A stretch of DNA of 64,000 nt from Hallerella sp964587155 (GCA_964587155.1 CAZPKF010000010.1:1-64000); one strand, 5' to 3'. Shown: positions 35,484-45,297, numbered from the stretch's first letter. Notes: a model not told the origin generated them from the letters alone. Numbers and translations are program-made.

Positions 35484-35590
35484 TTTATTCAAAATCAAAC
35501 AGCATCGATTTGTCGAACGGTTCCCCACCAGAAAAGCTGTAGCGGAGGGAATTTTTACTTTCCTTTTTGCGGTAAACTGCTGATTTAAAA

Positions 35591-35628
35591 CACAAAGCTC
35601 CGGAAAATCCGGAGCTTTGTGGCTTTTT
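35591..35628 (-). terminator. Bidirectional terminator after mmdB
   Basis: Perfect 14-base inverted repeat (CACAAAGCTCCGGA and its complement) with a three-base loop. TTTT follows on the minus strand and CTTTTT on the plus strand, so it serves mmdB and possibly the plus strand. Confidence 0.88.
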
Positions 35629-35638
35629 GATACTTTGA

Positions 35639-36802
35639 TCAAGCCAGTCGGGAAATCATATAACCCGCGGCAATGGCCGTTCCAATGACACCCGAAACGT
35701 TCGGTCCCATGGCGTGCATTAGAAGGAAGTTTTGCGGATCATACTTCGCGCCTTCCAACTGGGAAACACGAGCCGCCATCGGAACTGCCGAGACACCCGC
35801 CGAACCAATCAGCGGATTGACCGGATTCTTGGGGCTGCACCAGTTCATGATTTTGGCAAGGAGAAGTCCGCCAAATGTGGAGAATCCGAAAGCGACGACT
35901 CCCATCGCGATGATGAGCAATGTCTTTGGCTGCAAGAAAATATCCGCTGCCATGGTCAAACCGACAGACGTTCCCAAGAAAATCGTGACGATATTCATCA
36001 GTTCGTTCTGAGAGGTTTTGACTAGACGGTCCACAACGCCGGATTCCTTGAAAATGTTGCCGAGCATCAGCATGATAATCAAAGCGGAGGCATCAGGAAC
36101 GACAAGTACGCACACCACCATCACCATCACGGCAAAGACGATGCGTTCCAATTTGGAAACCTTGCGCAAGCTCTTCATCCGAATGACGCGTTCCTTGGAA
36201 TTGGTCATCAAGCGCATAATGGGCGGTTGAATCAAAGGAACTAACGCCATATAGGTATATGCGGCAACGGCAATCGGACCAATCAAATGCGGAGCGAGTT
36301 TGTTCGCCGTGAAAATCGACGTCGGACCATCCGCTCCACCGATAATTCCGATGGAAGCTGCCTCACCCAAAGAAAATCCACCAAAAGCGACAGCGCAAAA
36401 CATCGTAACGAACACGCCAAACTGAGCACCACCGCCGAGAATCAGCGTACGGGGGTTCGCAATCAGCGGTCCAAAATCGGTCATTGCACCGACACCCAAG
36501 AAAATGATGGGCGGGAAGAGTTCTAGGTGAACTCCCTGGCTGATGTAATAATACAGCCCGGCAGTCGGCGTGAACATGCCTTCAATACCCCAACCGCCTT
36601 CGTAAAAACCGCGAGAAGGGATATTGACAGCCAACGCGCCAATCGCAATGGGCAAAAGCAGCAACGGCTCGTACTTTTTGACAATCGCCAAGTACATCAG
36701 CACGAAACTGACAAGCCACATCACGAGCATCGGGCCTGTAATCATCGAGAATCCCGTTCCCGATGAGAACATTTCCGAAACAGAGTTTAAAATCTCGCTC
36801 AT
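35639..36802 (-). CDS. mmdB: Sodium-pumping decarboxylase beta subunit
   Basis: 387 residues, polytopic, OadB/MmdB/GcdB family. It couples decarboxylation of carboxybiotin to sodium export. Signature stretches are PPIIFLGVGAMTDFGPLIANP, GGADGPTSIFTANKLAP, and the end GPNVSGVIGTAIAAGYM. It ends the four-gene cluster; ten bases after the biotin carrier gene. Substrate assigned from the alpha subunit. Confidence 0.93.
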   Translation of the reverse strand: MSEILNSVSEMFSSGTGFSMITGPMLVMWLVSFVLMYLAIVKKYEPLLLLPIAIGALAVNIPSRGFYEGGWGIEGMFTPTAGLYYYISQGVHLELFPPIIFLGVGAMTDFGPLIANPRTLILGGGAQFGVFVTMFCAVAFGGFSLGEAASIGIIGGADGPTSIFTANKLAPHLIGPIAVAAYTYMALVPLIQPPIMRLMTNSKERVIRMKSLRKVSKLERIVFAVMVMVVCVLVVPDASALIIMLMLGNIFKESGVVDRLVKTSQNELMNIVTIFLGTSVGLTMAADIFLQPKTLLIIAMGVVAFGFSTFGGLLLAKIMNWCSPKNPVNPLIGSAGVSAVPMAARVSQLEGAKYDPQNFLLMHAMGPNVSGVIGTAIAAGYMISRLA

Positions 36803-36812
36803 AAGATTTCCT

Positions 36813-37205
36813 TTAGGCGATGGTCATCAAGACTTGGCCTTCGGTGACAGAGTCCTGTTCCTTGACTTCGATGGAAGCGACAGTGCCGTCGCAGGGGCAA
36901 ACGATGGAATTTTCCATTTTCATCGCTTCGAGAACGGCAACTTCCTGGTTCATCTTCACCTTGTCGCCGACCTTGACTTTGAGCTTGAAGACAATGCCCA
37001 TCATCGGGCTGGGAACGGGCGTTCCGCCAGCGGGTGCAGCAGACGGAGCCGGAGCGGCGGCTTGAACAGCGGGAGCGGCGGCTACGGGAGCAGCAACCGG
37101 GGTTACAGCGACAGGAGCGGCCGCGGCAGGCGCAGCGTTGCCGAGAACTTCGACTTCTACGTCGTAGGTTTTGCCTTCAAAAGTAATGCGGATGACTTTT
37201 TTCAT
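36813..37205 (-). CDS. mmdC: Biotin carboxyl carrier subunit
   Basis: 130 residues. An Ala/Pro-rich linker (25-65) leads to a biotinyl domain with the acceptor Lys96 in VLEAMKMEN. It shuttles the carboxyl group from the alpha to the beta subunit. The short form with linker is typical of Na+-translocating decarboxylase carriers. Confidence 0.93.
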   Translation of the reverse strand: MKKVIRITFEGKTYDVEVEVLGNAAPAAAAPVAVTPVAAPVAAAPAVQAAAPAPSAAPAGGTPVPSPMMGIVFKLKVKVGDKVKMNQEVAVLEAMKMENSIVCPCDGTVASIEVKEQDSVTEGQVLMTIA

Positions 37206-37223
37206 GGTATTTTCCTTTTGAGC

Positions 37224-38006
37224 TTATAGCCCGTTGGTTTGTAATTCTGCGCGACCCTGGACTGTCCAAGTCCATTCGGCCGAACTTTGAGGTTTGAATT
37301 TGACAACTTTAACCGGTCCACCGAGAACTTCTGCGGCGGCAACGGCAAAGATGACCGCCAACTGTTCATTGGTGAGCCCCGGATGGACATCCAGTGCGGA
37401 AACAGCAGCGATGCTCAGAAATGTCTGGAGCTGCTTGTTGGTAAAACCGGGATGCACACTGGGCGCATTGGGATCAAGCGTACAATGAGCCGGGGGCAGA
37501 GTCTGAGCGGCTGGGGCCGCAGCAGGCTTCGGTGCTGCAGCGGAACCCGGATTTGGAGCTGCCGGTTTCACGAATTTGGTAGCAATGAATCCCATTAAGT
37601 AGGTGAGGAACATCAAGCCCAAAATGACTATCATGACGATGATAAGACCAGTTGCCTGGAACTCCACAAATTTGCCCAAGGTGAACTTTTGCACAACACC
37701 CTGTTCCGTCATGTATTCGGTATTGATTTTCGCCTTGGCAATGGGAAGAGCTTTGTTTTCACCATTGGCAGTCCGCACGCTGTCTTGCCGGGCATTCGCC
37801 TCGCGGGATTGAGCGTTCGTCTTGTAAAGGACGGTAATCTTGTGTCCGCTTTCGTAGATCTTAAAAACAGCGGAATCGGGCATCAAGGTCAGCTGCTCTT
37901 TGATAGGAGCGCTGATCGAGTCCGGCATGATTGCCAACTGTTCTTTGAACCGTTCGGGAACGGGATATGGGCCTTGTGCCCGGATGGGTTGTTCTGTTGT
38001 TGTCAT
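37224..38006 (-). CDS. Extended OadG-like gamma subunit
   Basis: 260 residues, longer than the usual 80-130 for gamma/delta subunits. One membrane helix (about 118-140, LIIVMIVILGLMFLTYLMG) is followed by an Ala/Pro linker and two related segments, VHPGFTNKQLQTFLSIAA and VHPGLTNEQLAVIFAVAA, an internal duplication. The end (FAVAAAEVLGGPVKVVKF, then WTVQGRAELQ) resembles the OadG C-terminal motif. An N-terminal extension with two similar KEQL-MPDS repeats is odd. It overlaps mmdA by four bases. Confidence 0.8.
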   Translation of the reverse strand: MTTTEQPIRAQGPYPVPERFKEQLAIMPDSISAPIKEQLTLMPDSAVFKIYESGHKITVLYKTNAQSREANARQDSVRTANGENKALPIAKAKINTEYMTEQGVVQKFTLGKFVEFQATGLIIVMIVILGLMFLTYLMGFIATKFVKPAAPNPGSAAAPKPAAAPAAQTLPPAHCTLDPNAPSVHPGFTNKQLQTFLSIAAVSALDVHPGLTNEQLAVIFAVAAAEVLGGPVKVVKFKPQSSAEWTWTVQGRAELQTNGL

Positions 38007-39556
38007 AGAGGGCTTAATCCGTGTTTTTTATTGGGACGTTTAACACGCTTCGAGAGCAATGTCCGCAAAGCGAGCGAAACTTTTGAGCGGGTTTCCGCAG
38101 GGTTGATGACATCGGTAATGATGCCGGATTCCGCAGCCTGATATGGCTTCGAAAACTTTTCGCGATAATCGGCGACCAGTTCCTTGTAAAGGGCATCCTT
38201 GTTTTCGGCAGCGGCAAGTTCTTTCTTGTAAATAATCTTGGCAGCGCCTTCAGCACCCATTACGGCGATTTCCGCGGTGGGCCAGGCGAAAACGATATCG
38301 CCGCCCAAATCCTTGGACGCCATGGCGATATAAGCGCCGCCATAAGCTTTGCGCATGATAACCGTGACCAAAGGAACCGTACAAGAAGCGTATGCATAAA
38401 GGAGCTTTGCGCCGTGGCGAATGATGCCGCCGCGTTCCTGGGCAAGTCCGGGCATAAACCCCGGAACATCTGTCAACGTGACAATGGGAATGTTGAACGC
38501 GTCGCAGAAGTTGACAAATTCAGCGGCCTTGTCCGAAGAATCGATATCCAAACAACCAGCTTTGTACTTAGGCTGGTTCGCAACGATTCCAACGACCATT
38601 CCATGAATGCGGCCAAAACCCGTTATGACGTTTTTTGCAAAGTCGCGCTTCACTTCGAGCCATTCATTTGCATCGACCAAGCGTTCAATGACTTTGTACG
38701 CATCCAACGGGCGACCGGAATCCTCTGGAATGATTTCGTTCATTTCAGAGTCGTCTTCGAGGGAAATGTCTTTCAGCTGATGGGGAGGCTGTTCTGCATT
38801 GTTTGCCGGGAGAAAGCTCAACAGTTTTTTGATAATCTGGGAAGCGTGTTTGTCGTCTTCGGCGACAAAATGCACATTGCCAGAAACAGTCGCATGGGCA
38901 TTAGCCGAGGCGAACTTTTCAAGAGGGGCTTCTTCTCCGGTTGAAGCCTTGATCACTTGCGGACCGCAAATGAACATATTCGAATTGTCTTTCAACTGAA
39001 TGCAGAAATCCATCAATGCCGGGCTGTAAGAAGCCCCGCCCGCACAAGGGCCTGCAATGACTGCAATCTGCGGAACGACTCCCGATGCAAGCACATTGGC
39101 GCGGAAAACTTTACCATAACCGGCAAGGCTTTTCACCCCTTCTTGGATTCGGGCTCCACCGGAATCATTGACAGAAATAATCGGCGTGCCCAGTTCAATG
39201 GCGCGTTGCATGGCTTCGGACATTTTCTGAGCATGACGGCTGCCAAGCGAACCGCCGCTCACCATGAAGTCCTGAGAAATGACTGTCACTGGACGACCGT
39301 CTATGTTGCCGATGCCTGTGACAACGCCATCTCCAGCCAATTGCTTCTTTTCAAAACCGAAACCGCGGACATCGTGATTGACGAACATGCCCGCTTCTTG
39401 AAATGAACCGTCATCGACCAAATCTTCGATCCGCTCACGAGCGGACAAGAGCCCCTTCGCATGGCGGGCTTCCAATTTGTCCGGACCACACCCAGAGGAA
39501 AGGGCGAAGCGCCGACGTTCTTCGAGTTGATCAAGCAATTCTTGTTTTATTGCCAT
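38003..39556 (-). CDS. mmdA: Methylmalonyl-CoA decarboxylase alpha subunit (carboxyltransferase)
   Basis: 517 residues of the acyl-CoA carboxyltransferase family. The N-terminal half has GSLGSRHAQKM, SVNDSGGARIQEGVKSLAGYG and IAGPCAGGASYSPALMDF; the C-terminal half has VTLTDVPGFMPGLAQERGGIIRHGAKLLYAYA and the KAYGGAYIAMASKDLGGD segment. Alone it could be a propionyl-CoA carboxylase beta chain, but the following gamma, biotin carrier and membrane beta genes make it the alpha subunit of a sodium-pumping decarboxylase, most likely for methylmalonyl-CoA. Confidence 0.9.
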   Translation of the reverse strand: MAIKQELLDQLEERRRFALSSGCGPDKLEARHAKGLLSARERIEDLVDDGSFQEAGMFVNHDVRGFGFEKKQLAGDGVVTGIGNIDGRPVTVISQDFMVSGGSLGSRHAQKMSEAMQRAIELGTPIISVNDSGGARIQEGVKSLAGYGKVFRANVLASGVVPQIAVIAGPCAGGASYSPALMDFCIQLKDNSNMFICGPQVIKASTGEEAPLEKFASANAHATVSGNVHFVAEDDKHASQIIKKLLSFLPANNAEQPPHQLKDISLEDDSEMNEIIPEDSGRPLDAYKVIERLVDANEWLEVKRDFAKNVITGFGRIHGMVVGIVANQPKYKAGCLDIDSSDKAAEFVNFCDAFNIPIVTLTDVPGFMPGLAQERGGIIRHGAKLLYAYASCTVPLVTVIMRKAYGGAYIAMASKDLGGDIVFAWPTAEIAVMGAEGAAKIIYKKELAAAENKDALYKELVADYREKFSKPYQAAESGIITDVINPAETRSKVSLALRTLLSKRVKRPNKKHGLSPL

Positions 39557-39620
39557 TGTTTATTCCTTTAGATTCTATTGTTTGCCTTTGCAAAAATAGA
39601 ATTTCAAGGCTTGGGGTTCA

Positions 39621-41111
39621 TTATTTCATGGTTTCATTCGAAAGAAAACGCAGATGCATTTCGAAAGCCTTGTCCAGCGCGATGGGGACGTGCTTTCCTT
39701 TCGATGTCTTCAAACTATAAAATAAATAGTCTTTCAACAACTGTCGGTAGTCCGGATGAGCGCAATTTTCAATAATTTTACACGCCCGTGTCACCGGATC
39801 CAGCCCGCGCAAATCCGCAAGGCCCTGTTCCGTAACAAAGACATTCGTTTCGTGGTCGGAATGGTCCAAATGGGAAACATAGGGCACAATCGCACTGATC
39901 GTTCCATTTTTCGCTGTTGACGGTGTCATGAAAAAGCCCAGCAGGCAATTTCTCGAAAAATCCGCAGAACCGCCGATGCCGTTCATCACGGACGAGCCGC
40001 AAACGTGCGAAGAATTCACGTTGCCGTAGATATCGCACTCCAGCGCCGTATTCATGGATATAACCCCCAAACGGCGAATCACTTCCGGATGATTGGATAG
40101 TTCCTGCGGACGGAGGACAAACTTTTTTTTCAGTTCTGCGGCATTCCGCATAAAAAAATCGCACGCCGAAGCCGAACAGGTGAGCGCCGTACCGCTAGCC
40201 CCGACAAGTTTATCGCTTTCAATCAGCTCAAAAACGGCCTCTTGGATGACTTCGGTAAAAAGGCAAATCGGTTCCTGCATCGGATCACGGGCCATAGCTG
40301 CCAAAACAGCGTTTGCGACATTCCCCACCCCACTTTGATAAGGAAGTCCTCGCGGCAAACGGCCTTTTTTCCGTTCGTGCGCAATAAATTCCAAAATATG
40401 CCCGGCAATCGTTTTCGAAACCGCATCCGGCTCTGTAAACGGACGAATGGAATCTTTTGCATTTGAAAGGACCACCGCGACTATTTTTTCCGGGGGAACT
40501 CGGACAAAATCCTTTCCGATGCGGTCAAGGACATGGAGTATCGGGATAGGAGCAGCGTTTGGGGGAAGCTCGGGCAAAAAACAATCGTGGATGCCCGAAA
40601 GCGAATCGCCATAAGCGGAATTCCATTCCACAATGACGCGGTCCGCCATTTGAAGGTATTCCACAGAATTTCCGCAAGACGTTGTGAAACGGATTTTTCC
40701 ATCGGCAGAAACGTCGGACGCTTCTACAATCGCCGTTGTCGGGCGCGGCAACGCTCCCGTACGCACAGAGCGCCCCATGATTCCCAAATGAACGTCGGAA
40801 TAAAAAACATTCCCACCGTTGATGGCGTTCCGCAGATCTTTATTCGATTGGTAAGGTGCCCGAAAACGGATCGCCTTGGCACGCGCCAGAACGCCGTCAC
40901 ATTCATCACCTGTAGAAGCTCCCGAAAACAGCGTAACCTGAAAAGGCTTCCCTTCGGCATGGAGGCGTTCAGCCCGTTTGGCAAGGGCTTTTGGAACCAT
41001 TTTGGGATATCCGGCAAGCGTAAATCCGGAAACGCCGAGAACTTCTCCATCGCAAATCAATTCCGCGGCTTCTTCAGCGGACATGACTTTGGAAGACAAA
41101 TCAGAAATCAT
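39621..41111 (-). CDS. Succinyl/propionyl-CoA:carboxylate CoA-transferase
   Basis: 496 residues of the acetyl-CoA hydrolase/transferase family. GVSGFTLAGYPKMVPKALA at the N-terminus, the catalytic Glu in FTEVIQEAVFELIESDKL, GASGTALTC and GSSVMNGIGGSADFSRN fit succinate- or propionate-CoA transferases (Cat1/ScpC type). Beside the methylmalonyl-CoA decarboxylase it could release propionate from propionyl-CoA while activating succinate. It overlaps mutY by 11 bases. Confidence 0.88.
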   Translation of the reverse strand: MISDLSSKVMSAEEAAELICDGEVLGVSGFTLAGYPKMVPKALAKRAERLHAEGKPFQVTLFSGASTGDECDGVLARAKAIRFRAPYQSNKDLRNAINGGNVFYSDVHLGIMGRSVRTGALPRPTTAIVEASDVSADGKIRFTTSCGNSVEYLQMADRVIVEWNSAYGDSLSGIHDCFLPELPPNAAPIPILHVLDRIGKDFVRVPPEKIVAVVLSNAKDSIRPFTEPDAVSKTIAGHILEFIAHERKKGRLPRGLPYQSGVGNVANAVLAAMARDPMQEPICLFTEVIQEAVFELIESDKLVGASGTALTCSASACDFFMRNAAELKKKFVLRPQELSNHPEVIRRLGVISMNTALECDIYGNVNSSHVCGSSVMNGIGGSADFSRNCLLGFFMTPSTAKNGTISAIVPYVSHLDHSDHETNVFVTEQGLADLRGLDPVTRACKIIENCAHPDYRQLLKDYLFYSLKTSKGKHVPIALDKAFEMHLRFLSNETMK

Positions 41112-42120
41112 GTGCTAAAACTAAGATTTTCCGTGCGAAACTGGACACCAAATTTCGGGAAAGTTCCTGTTTGGAAACCCACAAGCCCGGAATTTTTTCC
41201 CGAGACTTCACTTCGACGCACAAAACGCGACAGCGGATTTTATAACGCGTGATGGAATGCTCCACCGTTCCCACAAATTCAAAGCGGTTCCTTTCTTCGG
41301 GAGAAATCAGATCTTCTGCCTGAGCGGGAAAAACCTCGCGGAATGCGCTAGCACATTCAAACAACGGGAACATCGGCTGATTTTTGAAAAAGGGAGAATC
41401 CGGCGAGTTCCGCAACAAAAAATTTTCCATTTCATCGCAGACGACAAGAGCGAATCCCGTCCAAGATTCATACTGGATTTTTTTCCGAGGCGGAAATTCA
41501 CCCGTCCGATTGTCGATAAAGGCTCCGCAAATCGACCGGATGGGACACGCTCCACAAGCGGGATTTGTCTTTTTGCAAACCGTCCTTCCCAATTCCATCA
41601 GCGCTTCGTTGGTAAGGAACGCCTGGCCGACATTCGCCCATTTAGCCGCTTCTTCCCAATAAACATTCCTTTCCGCTTTTCCGTTCGAGGGCAAAAAATT
41701 CCACTTGCGAATCCGCGAAAAGATGCGGACCAGGTTTCCGTCCAAGATAGGTTCTCCCCGGTGAAATGCAAAGCTTAAAATGGCACCCGCCGTATAATCC
41801 CCAATACCGGGAAGAGCCAAAAGTTCTTTCCGCGTCGTCGGAAACTTGCCGCCATTCTGCGCAATTTTCTGCGCCGCCTTGTGAAGGTTTCGCGCTCGGC
41901 TGTAATAGCCCAATCCCTGCCAGTGCAACAGAACATCTTCTTCTTTGGCTGCTGCAAGGGCCTTTACCGTTGGGAAATCTTCCATCCATTTTCGGAACGC
42001 TTCCCGAATTGCGGAGACTTGCGTTTGCTGCAACATCGTTTCACTGATCCAAACCGCATAGGGGTCACGCTTTTCGAACAAATCGGCGGGACGCCAGGGG
42101 AATTCCGCCCGGTTTTTCAA
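41101..42120 (-). CDS. mutY: A/G-specific adenine DNA glycosylase MutY
   Basis: 339 residues. It removes adenine paired with 8-oxoguanine. Present are SETMLQQTQV, the helix-hairpin-helix LLALPGIGDYTAGAILSFAF with the catalytic Asp in PILDGNLVRIFSR, and an iron-sulphur cluster CKKTNPACGACPIRSIC. The C-terminal NUDIX-like 8-oxoG recognition domain is present though divergent. Confidence 0.93.
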   Translation of the reverse strand: MKNRAEFPWRPADLFEKRDPYAVWISETMLQQTQVSAIREAFRKWMEDFPTVKALAAAKEEDVLLHWQGLGYYSRARNLHKAAQKIAQNGGKFPTTRKELLALPGIGDYTAGAILSFAFHRGEPILDGNLVRIFSRIRKWNFLPSNGKAERNVYWEEAAKWANVGQAFLTNEALMELGRTVCKKTNPACGACPIRSICGAFIDNRTGEFPPRKKIQYESWTGFALVVCDEMENFLLRNSPDSPFFKNQPMFPLFECASAFREVFPAQAEDLISPEERNRFEFVGTVEHSITRYKIRCRVLCVEVKSREKIPGLWVSKQELSRNLVSSFARKILVLAHDF

Positions 42121-42139
42121 AAACCAGCGGCAAAGAGAC

Positions 42140-43546
42140 TCATTTGCTGCAGTAAGCGTCGTGATAAACCTTCCGATAAAATTCCCACTGAGCGGCGGCA
42201 GCCTTTTCTAGTGTATAATCCTTGCTGCGCTTGTAAGCGTTTTCGCGGAGCTCCGCATAAGCCTTTTCGTCTTTTCGGATTTTCACACATTCTTCGATTT
42301 GCCGTAGCCAGGCTTTTGAATTGTCGCTTTGGAGAATGTAACCGCATCCCTTTTCAAAGACAATATCTTGGGGTCCGCCCTTATCGCTGACAATGGCAGG
42401 CGTTCCCGATGCAAGGGATTCCACGACGACGTTTCCAAACGTATCCGTCGTACTGGGGAACAAGAGAAAGTCCGCGTCCGCATAAAGCCCCGCCAATGTT
42501 TCGCCGCCCTGGACTCCCGCAAAATGGACTTCCGGCGCATCGGAAAATTCCCGTTTCAATTCATCGAGATACCACCCATCTCCCACAAACATCAATTCCG
42601 CGTCATCGTGGGATTTACGAAATTCCATCCACAGCGTTTTGAGGAGCGGCAAATTCTTTTCTTTGGATATCCGTCCCACATAAACGAACCGGACTTTTCC
42701 CTTTTGGTCCGAAAAGCGTTCCCAAGTTCCTTTTCCGCGGAATTCCGGTCCAAAACTGTCGAGCGGGATTCCCCGCCGGATAATTTCAATTTTGTCCAAA
42801 GGCACTTTGATGTCGCGGTACAAAATGTCGCGATAATCCTTGCACGGGCTGATTACCGGGCGCGAAAAACCGTAAAAAACTTGCATCAGCCAAAGAACAT
42901 AGCGGTGCATCCACTTCGCTTTGACAAGAGTCTGCGCATAGGTGGGAACATCGGTGCGGTAATGGCTAATGACTTTGATGCCTGCAATTTTTGCGCAGAA
43001 GGCAACGGTCCAAGCTCCGGGGCTAGGCGTTTCCAATTCGACGATATCGACCGGATAACGCTTGAGCAGCCGCAAAATGGGACGGATATGGGGAATGGCC
43101 AATTCACTGTTGGAATACCCCAGCTGTTCCATGCTGAATATGCGGGGAAGGAGAATCACATAGCCGTTTTCCACGACACCGCGCGGACGCGTATTGAACG
43201 CGCTTCCGACGAGGGCCGCCTTGTAACCGTGACCGCGCATGTACGAAATCACATGGCGCAAATTGTTCGCAATGCCGTTGACTTCGTCTAAATTATCGGA
43301 ATAAAACGCCACGGCAATATCTTGGGGGGAATGTTCCGAACGTTTCTTTTTGAGATAGGCGCGGAGCTTCAACAAGCGGGGAATATTTTTAAATACTTGC
43401 CAAAAGACTATAGGCGGAATCATGCACGTGCGGATGTTTCCCGGTGGCTGGTGCCGAAAAGAAAATATCGGGGGGAAAACACTGGTAACGACACGTCCAA
43501 AAATAGACGGACGGGAATCGTACGGATTTGAGTTTTCATTTGGCAT
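42140..43546 (-). CDS. GT4-family glycosyltransferase
   Basis: 468 residues. A GT-B enzyme of family 4: acceptor-domain DNLDEVNGIANNLRHVISYM, then the donor domain with VRFVYVGRISKEKNLPLL, MFVGDGWY, and LFPSTTDTFGNVVVESLASG holding the conserved Glu. It transfers a sugar to lipid or polysaccharide at the cytoplasmic membrane face. The first 40-75 residues are poorly conserved-looking, so the start could lie further in. It sits 19 bases upstream of mutY. Confidence 0.85.
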   Translation of the reverse strand: MPNENSNPYDSRPSIFGRVVTSVFPPIFSFRHQPPGNIRTCMIPPIVFWQVFKNIPRLLKLRAYLKKKRSEHSPQDIAVAFYSDNLDEVNGIANNLRHVISYMRGHGYKAALVGSAFNTRPRGVVENGYVILLPRIFSMEQLGYSNSELAIPHIRPILRLLKRYPVDIVELETPSPGAWTVAFCAKIAGIKVISHYRTDVPTYAQTLVKAKWMHRYVLWLMQVFYGFSRPVISPCKDYRDILYRDIKVPLDKIEIIRRGIPLDSFGPEFRGKGTWERFSDQKGKVRFVYVGRISKEKNLPLLKTLWMEFRKSHDDAELMFVGDGWYLDELKREFSDAPEVHFAGVQGGETLAGLYADADFLLFPSTTDTFGNVVVESLASGTPAIVSDKGGPQDIVFEKGCGYILQSDNSKAWLRQIEECVKIRKDEKAYAELRENAYKRSKDYTLEKAAAAQWEFYRKVYHDAYCSK

Positions 43547-43621
43547 TGTAGGAAATATATTTAAAATTTAACCCCTGCGCAGGGCGTTCTGGCAATAGAT
43601 TCCAAATGAAAGCTCGAATTT

Positions 43622-43650
43622 TGAAAAGCGTATGCCAACCGCATACGCAA
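43622..43650 (-). terminator. Terminator of xylanase gene
   Basis: Eight-base stem GCGTATGC / GCATACGC with a five-base loop, followed on the minus strand by TTTTC, 16 bases after the xylanase stop. Confidence 0.7.
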
Positions 43651-43664
43651 AATTCCCAAAAACA

Positions 43665-45191
43665 TCAATGTGCGATTTTTACTTTCTGAAACGCACCGCC
43701 AATTTGAACTAGGAAAACTCCTGACCGGGCAAACTTTTGCCCTATCGCCTGCTGCAAGTTTCCATTTTCAACACGGACCATTCCCAAAAAGCGTCCTTGC
43801 AAGTCAAAAACTTGAGCATTTCCCCGGAAACTTCGAAGATTCAACACACCCGCAATCGGCGTTTCGCCTTCTTTGGCAAACGAAATGTAGTCCACATTCG
43901 TATAAGAATCGTCAAATGTAATCCGCAAAATATGTTCCCCGGAAGAAATCGATTCCGTCAGTCCGTTGATTTCACTGTAAGTGTTCCAATCGTCTTCTGT
44001 GTTGGGAACGGTCACTTTGGCAATTTCCACTCCATCCAATGTCAACGTCACACTCGTTGGCTGGGCGTTCCCAGTTGATGCAGCAAGCGTATAAGCATAA
44101 ATTCCTTCGGAATGGACGTTCACCGTGTATTCGAGCCATTCTCCGGCAATCGTGTAACCGATGCCGTAACCATCATTTCCAACGCCCACAATGTCAACGC
44201 CATCGTTCCGGTATTCTCCGCCCTCGTTTTCTGCGTCTGAATCCGAATAAGCGACACCCTGACCGCCGTAATCGTAATTTTCAAATTCAATCTTTCCCGG
44301 AATCGAATGGCTGCTGTAAGCGCTACGCTGAACAGATGCGCTGGAGTTCAAAGTCGCCGCCGAACTCGAACTGGATTCCTGTGCGCTGGAAGTCCCCGAA
44401 TTAGAAGACATTCCTGAAGGAGAACCGTCCGAAGTCACCGCCACATAGCTGTAATCGATGCTCCCCGTTGCGTTTCCGCCTGCTTCCGCCAACAATTTGA
44501 CTTCATACATTTTTCCCATTTTCAACGTGACACCGCCGTCTCCTTTTTGCCCATAAAAAAGCTCGTTCCACTTTTTGAAGTGCGCCGAAATGTCGATATG
44601 ACCGCATTGTCTGGCATTCCGCCGCACACTGAAAAATTGTGGGAATGTCGACGTTCCCGAAATCGAAGGCTGATTGACTCGCGTATAGGTATAGATGTCA
44701 TACGTATCGCCGTCAACAGTCAATTCGCCCATTTTTGTTCCCAAATAAGCGGGGCTGGGTTTACTGAACCAGTCGTCGACAATGTAATACTCCACTTCAG
44801 GATCTTTAGTCCAACCGTAAACTCCGATATAACCGTAGCCCGCCGTACCCGATTTGGTATAACTGTAATCCGCCGTGAAATAACCGATTTGGTCGTGCGT
44901 TTGCGTGCTATTGTATTTAAGACCGACGCGCGCCAAAAAATCATCCGTTCCACTCCATTTGGCAGAAAAAGTTCCATTCGAATAATACGTCATGGAATTG
45001 TTTCCACCCTGATACCAAATTTCATAATTATACGGCGTTCCCGAAATATCCGCACTGGCATAACTCGAAGTCAGAGTCGTTCCACTCCCCGGATGCCCCA
45101 TGGAATCCTTGCAGGGATCCGCGGCAAATGCATTTACAGCAAACGCTCCGGCAACCGGAAGCCAGAGCATTTTAGAAACTTTCCAATCCAT
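43665..45191 (-). CDS. Secreted GH11 endo-xylanase with CBM6
   Basis: 508 residues from ATG 45191, which has AGGAGG five bases upstream. A signal peptide ends in NAFA. The GH11 jelly roll (about 40-255) has catalytic Glu134 in VEYYIV and Glu236 in LLAEAGGNATGSIDYSYV. A Ser-rich linker leads to a CBM6 domain (about 300-440) with GQGVAYSD, GIGYTIAGEWLEYTV and TNVDYISF. The last 60 residues (AQVFDLQGRFLGMV and GVFLVQIGGAFQKVKIAH) look like a type IX secretion sorting tail. It hydrolyses xylan outside the cell. Confidence 0.93.
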   Translation of the reverse strand: MDWKVSKMLWLPVAGAFAVNAFAADPCKDSMGHPGSGTTLTSSYASADISGTPYNYEIWYQGGNNSMTYYSNGTFSAKWSGTDDFLARVGLKYNSTQTHDQIGYFTADYSYTKSGTAGYGYIGVYGWTKDPEVEYYIVDDWFSKPSPAYLGTKMGELTVDGDTYDIYTYTRVNQPSISGTSTFPQFFSVRRNARQCGHIDISAHFKKWNELFYGQKGDGGVTLKMGKMYEVKLLAEAGGNATGSIDYSYVAVTSDGSPSGMSSNSGTSSAQESSSSSAATLNSSASVQRSAYSSHSIPGKIEFENYDYGGQGVAYSDSDAENEGGEYRNDGVDIVGVGNDGYGIGYTIAGEWLEYTVNVHSEGIYAYTLAASTGNAQPTSVTLTLDGVEIAKVTVPNTEDDWNTYSEINGLTESISSGEHILRITFDDSYTNVDYISFAKEGETPIAGVLNLRSFRGNAQVFDLQGRFLGMVRVENGNLQQAIGQKFARSGVFLVQIGGAFQKVKIAH

Positions 45192-45297
45192 AAATCCTCC
45201 TATCGATTTAGACAAGGAGAATTTAGATTCCGGGTTTGGGAGACAGCCTCTTTGTAAACTTTTATATGTTGTAGTGATTTACAACACCGACGAGATG

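Larger units (their letters stand above)
35327..35638. other. Convergent intergenic region with repeat copy C
   Basis: 312 bases between two converging genes. It holds repeat copy C and a perfect 14-base stem terminator at its right end. No gene is supported. Confidence 0.65.
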
